DNA of 64,000 nt from JBGTFE01 sp036403235 (GTDB taxonomy: Bacteria > Acidobacteriota > Blastocatellia > Pyrinomonadales > Pyrinomonadaceae). The notes below the pieces were generated by a model that searched no databases, was not told where the DNA came from, and was given only the letters and a program-made list of their open reading frames with translations. The stretch spans positions 62,001 to 126,000 of the forward strand of contig DASWRI010000048.1 of NCBI GenBank assembly GCA_036403235.1, written 5' to 3'. The translations under genes and the position numbers were made by a program. Each line of letters opens with the position of its first letter. The first letter of the stretch is position 1. Positions 60,730 to 64,000 of the stretch are shown here, in pieces.

Positions 60730-62916
60730 CTAAAGGTTTTCCAGAATAAAATCGGTCATCAACTGGTACATATGCTTCGATTGAAGCGGACTTACGACGC
60801 CGTGGCGCTGGGTCGGGTAAAACATAAAATCAAACTGCTTGCCCGCTTTCTGCAATTCGAAAATAAGCTGCGTCGCGTTTTGCATATGCACGTTATTGTC
60901 CATCGCGCCGTGAAGAATGAGCAGTTTTCCGCTTAAGTTTTTCGCCGCCTTGATGACCGAAGATTTTTCGTAACCGGACGGATTATTCTGCGGAGTTTTC
61001 ATAACGCGCTCGGTATAAATCGAATCGTACAGCGACCAGTCGCCGACGAGCCCGCCCGCGATGCCGATTTTGAAAGATTTGCTGTGCGTCATCGCATAAC
61101 TCGTCATAAATCCGCCGTAACTCCAGCCCCAGAGACCGATGCGGCTGGCGTCAACATAAGGCAGACCGCGCAGATAATCGAGACCTTCTTCCAAATCCTT
61201 CAATTCGAGCTCGCCGAGATTTTGATACGCTTTCCAGGCCGATTCCTCGCCTTTGCCGGACGCGGTGCGGTTGTCGCAAATCCAAATGATATAGCCTTTC
61301 TGCGCCAGCATCTGGTGCCACATATAACGCGAGCCGCCCCAGGCGTTTCTGACCGAAGGCGCGTGCGGGCCCGAATAGGTGTAGCTCATCACCGGATATT
61401 TTTTGTTTTTATCAAAATCCGGCGGGTAAATTATCTGCGCTTCCATCTCGAAACCGTCGCGCGTGCGGACGCTTGTAAATTCGGTTTTGCCGAGTTTGTA
61501 CTGGCTCAAAGCATCGACTTTATTTTCATTCAAAACTTTTTCCAGCGTTCCGTCGGCACGATAAAGACGCGTCTGCATCGGCGTATTGGCGTCGCTCCAG
61601 TAATCGACGAAATGCGAAAACGTCGGATTAAACGACGCGGCGTGATTTCCGGCAGTTTTCGTCAATTGCTGCATTCCGGTTCCGTCGAGCTTGATGCGAT
61701 AAACGTTTTCGGCGTTCCAGACGTCATTAACTCCGGCGGCGCTGAAATAAACCCATTCGTTCGTCTGGTCGACGCCGTAAAACGAGCGCACTTCCCAGCG
61801 TCCGCTCGTAATCTGGTTGAGCAGTTTTCCGCTGCTATCATAGCGGTAGAGATGTTTGAAGCCGCTTCTGGCCGACTGCCAGACGAACGAGTTATTTTTC
61901 AAAAACGTCGGGCTGTCCGTCGCTTCAGTCCAGGCGGGAGTCGTCTCCTTAAAAACCAGAGTCGTTTTTCCGTTTGTTTTCAGCGCGGCGTTCAAATCCA
62001 GATACGTCTGCTCGCGGTCCTGCGCCTGATAAATGACGGCGTGACTGTCGGGCGTCCAGCTGACGCGAACAATCAAAGTATCTTCCGGCTTGTATTTCGA
62101 GGTATCGACGAATTTTACGAGCCGCGTTTTGATGTTGACCGTTGCCAGTTTGACGAGCGGATTCGGGTCGCCCGACTGCGGGTAATCGGTGTTTTCGACT
62201 GTCTGGTCGTGTATCGTATCATCGGCCAAAACGAATTTCGGGACGGGAGTTTCGTCCATTCGCAAAAAAGCAATCGAGGTCGAGTCGGGCGACCACCAGT
62301 AGCCGCGCTTGTTGCCGCGCCCATACAACTCTTCTTCGTAAACCCAGTCGAGATAACCGTTTAAAATCTTCTCGCCACCGTCGCGCGTTAGCTGCGTTTC
62401 GCGCCCGCTCGCAATATCGACGACGTACAAATTGTTGCCGCGAACAAAGCTGAGCATCTTGCCGTCGGGCGAAAAATCGGCTTCAACTTCATCGTCTTTC
62501 GTATTCGTCAGGCGTTTTATACTGGCGCGCCCGACGTCATAAAGCCACAAATCCTGTTTGTGATTGATGATGATTGCCGTTCCCGCCTTGTTAAACTGCT
62601 GAACGGGCGTCTCTCCGAGCTGATTCGCTTCTTCGAGCGTGAAGCCTTCGGTCTGCGTGAGAACCGAAACGAGTTTTTTGACGTCGAAAAACGGAGTTGC
62701 TTCGCCCGTCAGAGCGTTGACGCGCATCATCTGCCCGCCCGTCACCTGGCGGAGCGTTCCGTCAGGGTTCCACTCGACGAAAAGCGGGCGGCCGCCGAAC
62801 GCAACGCGCTTTACCGGGTCGGCAATATCGTCAATCGTCAACATTTTCTGCTGCGCGTGCACGGCGGCGGCAGAAAACACAAAAAGCGCAACAAAAAGCC
62901 ATTGAATTTTTTTCAT
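60730..62916 (-). CDS. Exported S9B peptidase (dipeptidyl-peptidase IV-like)
   Basis: A 728-residue exported enzyme with signal peptide MKKIQWLFVALFVFSAAAVHAQ. A beta-propeller domain (about 50-480) precedes the alpha/beta hydrolase fold. The nucleophile Ser is in GLWGWSYGGFMTSYAM near residue 605; the Asp is in LILHGAMDNNVHMQN and the His in YPTQRHGVVSP. DPP-IV-like enzymes release Xaa-Pro dipeptides. It is convergent with the transglycosylase gene across R21. Confidence 0.92.
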   Translation of the reverse strand: MKKIQWLFVALFVFSAAAVHAQQKMLTIDDIADPVKRVAFGGRPLFVEWNPDGTLRQVTGGQMMRVNALTGEATPFFDVKKLVSVLTQTEGFTLEEANQLGETPVQQFNKAGTAIIINHKQDLWLYDVGRASIKRLTNTKDDEVEADFSPDGKMLSFVRGNNLYVVDIASGRETQLTRDGGEKILNGYLDWVYEEELYGRGNKRGYWWSPDSTSIAFLRMDETPVPKFVLADDTIHDQTVENTDYPQSGDPNPLVKLATVNIKTRLVKFVDTSKYKPEDTLIVRVSWTPDSHAVIYQAQDREQTYLDLNAALKTNGKTTLVFKETTPAWTEATDSPTFLKNNSFVWQSARSGFKHLYRYDSSGKLLNQITSGRWEVRSFYGVDQTNEWVYFSAAGVNDVWNAENVYRIKLDGTGMQQLTKTAGNHAASFNPTFSHFVDYWSDANTPMQTRLYRADGTLEKVLNENKVDALSQYKLGKTEFTSVRTRDGFEMEAQIIYPPDFDKNKKYPVMSYTYSGPHAPSVRNAWGGSRYMWHQMLAQKGYIIWICDNRTASGKGEESAWKAYQNLGELELKDLEEGLDYLRGLPYVDASRIGLWGWSYGGFMTSYAMTHSKSFKIGIAGGLVGDWSLYDSIYTERVMKTPQNNPSGYEKSSVIKAAKNLSGKLLILHGAMDNNVHMQNATQLIFELQKAGKQFDFMFYPTQRHGVVSPLQSKHMYQLMTDFILENL

Positions 62917-62979
62917 AAATTTCCCCGGGTTTTCAGAATTTTTAGAAATCTTTTGATGAGAGAAGTATAAACGAAAAAA

Positions 62980-63045
62980 GTTTAGAGTTCACGCTTAAGC
63001 CGGCCTTATTGAAAACCAGGGCAGACAAAAGTTTAAGCTCTAAAC
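62980..63045. repeat. Weak inverted repeat (R23)
   Basis: GTTTAGAG (62980-62987) faces CTCTAAAC (63038-63045) with inner CTTAA/TTAAG. Arms are only 8 bp, and the element sits between two same-strand genes. Confidence 0.35.
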
Positions 63046-63108
63046 GCTTGAGTTTTATTTAATTACAAACGGTTTCAGTTAAACAGGAATTTTACTTCGA
63101 ACTAACAT

Positions 63109-64000
63109 CTATGCTTTCGGATGCGCGCGGTCGTAAACTTCGATAAGTTTTTCCATCGAAACCTGCGTGTAAATCTGCGTCGTCGAAAGCCGCGCGTGGC
63201 CGAGAAGTTCCTGAATGTCGCGCAAATCCGCGCCCGAATCGAGCAGATGCGTGGCGAAAGAGTGGCGCATGGAGTGCGGCGAAATATCGTGAATGTCGGC
63301 GCAGAGCTTGATGTATTTATCGACCATCCGGCCGACGCTCCGGGTCGTGATGCGCGTTCCCTGATAATTTAAGAAAACGGCCTGCTCATCGCGCTCGGCG
63401 GGCGGGCAGTTATTTAAAAACGTCGCGCGCGTTTCGTTGAGATAATACATTAAAGCCTGCAGCGACGGCTCGCCGAACGGCAAAATCCTTTGTTTATTGC
63501 GTTTTCCGGTCACGCGCACGAGCTTTTCGCGAAAATCGATGTCTTTCAGATTTAAGTTGACGAGCTCGCCGACGCGCATTCCGGTCGCGTATAGAAATTC
63601 CAGAATGGCGCGGTCGCGCTTGCCCAAATCCGTATTTAAATCCGGCGTTTCGATAAAGCGAACGGCGTCTTCCATCGAAAGATGATTCGGCAGCTTGCGC
63701 TCGACGCGCGGCGTCGCGACGAGCTTCGCCGGATTATTTTCCAGAATGCCTTCGCGCACGAGAAATTGAAAAAACGTCCGAAGCGAAGCGAGCTTGCGCG
63801 CAATCGAAGTCTTTTTGCGGTTGTCGGCGTGCAGCTCCGCCATCCATTCGCGAATCGTCAAATGGTCGATGTCGCTGACGGGAATGTCCGTGCGCTTGTC
63901 GATTTTGAAAAGATAATCGCGAAACTGCTCCAAATCCGAGGAATAGTTTCGCAGAGTGTGCTGGCTGACATTGCGCTCGTAGCGCAAGTGTTGGAGAAAT
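63109..64000 (-). CDS. Tyrosine recombinase XerC/XerD, 5' end off window
   Basis: The gene runs off the right edge: the frame stays open to 64000 and reads FLQHLRYERNVSQHTLRNY, which is internal in XerC/D proteins, so the TTG at 63987 is not the true start. About 297 residues are visible. The catalytic set is complete: Arg in GMRVGEL, Lys in VTGKRNKQR, HSMRHSFATHLL with His and Arg, His in LGHARLSTTQIYTQVS and the nucleophile Tyr. It resolves chromosome dimers at dif. C or D cannot be chosen from one copy. Confidence 0.9.
   Translation of the reverse strand, partial: FLQHLRYERNVSQHTLRNYSSDLEQFRDYLFKIDKRTDIPVSDIDHLTIREWMAELHADNRKKTSIARKLASLRTFFQFLVREGILENNPAKLVATPRVERKLPNHLSMEDAVRFIETPDLNTDLGKRDRAILEFLYATGMRVGELVNLNLKDIDFREKLVRVTGKRNKQRILPFGEPSLQALMYYLNETRATFLNNCPPAERDEQAVFLNYQGTRITTRSVGRMVDKYIKLCADIHDISPHSMRHSFATHLLDSGADLRDIQELLGHARLSTTQIYTQVSMEKLIEVYDRAHPKA

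Overview
The window reads as chromosomal DNA of a free-living, Gram-negative, aerobic heterotroph, most probably an Acidobacteriota member near the Blastocatellia/Pyrinomonas group. That placement is an inference. It rests on a VWFA-related secreted protein of the acidobacterial type, four tandem DUF3857/transglutaminase-like proteins, a TonB receptor with an N-terminal carboxypeptidase-like domain, many secreted proteases and nucleases, and about 50% GC throughout. No rRNA, tRNA, CRISPR array, prophage or insertion sequence was recognised.

Layout. 1-1723: secreted NucA-type endonuclease, cut by the window edge. 2.07-4.6 kb: phoU-phoB-phoR. 4.7-6.8 kb: CarD regulator, queF, a DnaQ-like exonuclease. 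6.9-13.5 kb: an NTF2-like gene, then a tight run pyrE - ASCH protein - truA - racemase - DUF952 - uppS - cdsA - DUF1992 - MFS exporter. 13.5-15.5 kb: aspS behind a possible attenuator. 15.5-25 kb: small membrane proteins, MFS transporter, thioesterase, TonB receptor, RNase D-like, YceH and parallel beta-helix proteins. 25-36 kb: crcB, S41 protease, DUF2156, PLD-like protein, wrbA, yceI, ruvB and a helix-turn-helix gene. 36-46 kb: topoisomerase IB and four DUF3857 paralogues. 46-54 kb: fructose-bisphosphate aldolase, fasciclin, exported truncated haemoglobin, metallo-beta-lactamase, GNAT, DHH and Nfu proteins. 54-64 kb: GAF/coiled-coil protein, VWFA protein, lytic transglycosylase, DPP-IV-like peptidase and a XerC/D recombinase cut by the right edge.

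The most unusual signal is between the genes. About twenty-two intergenic inverted repeats have arms built of short tandem words (7 nt in several families, 8-9 nt in others, e.g. CACAGAG, AGTGAAN, AATTACG, NNNCAGC). Several are perfect over 14-27 bp, two are near-identical copies, and three are nested composites. At seven genes the element ends 5-12 nt before the start codon and no Shine-Dalgarno sequence is visible, whereas many other genes here have a clear one. Two further loci carry degenerate tandem arrays with a 21-bp period, two turns of B-DNA. Other regulatory candidates are an Asp/Asn-rich leader peptide and terminator before aspS, a shared TGTTTCA-N4-TGAAACA operator before ruvB and the helix-turn-helix gene, a near-consensus sigma-54 promoter, and a structured queF leader. 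Three of the four DUF3857 paralogues seem to have lost the transglutaminase cysteine.
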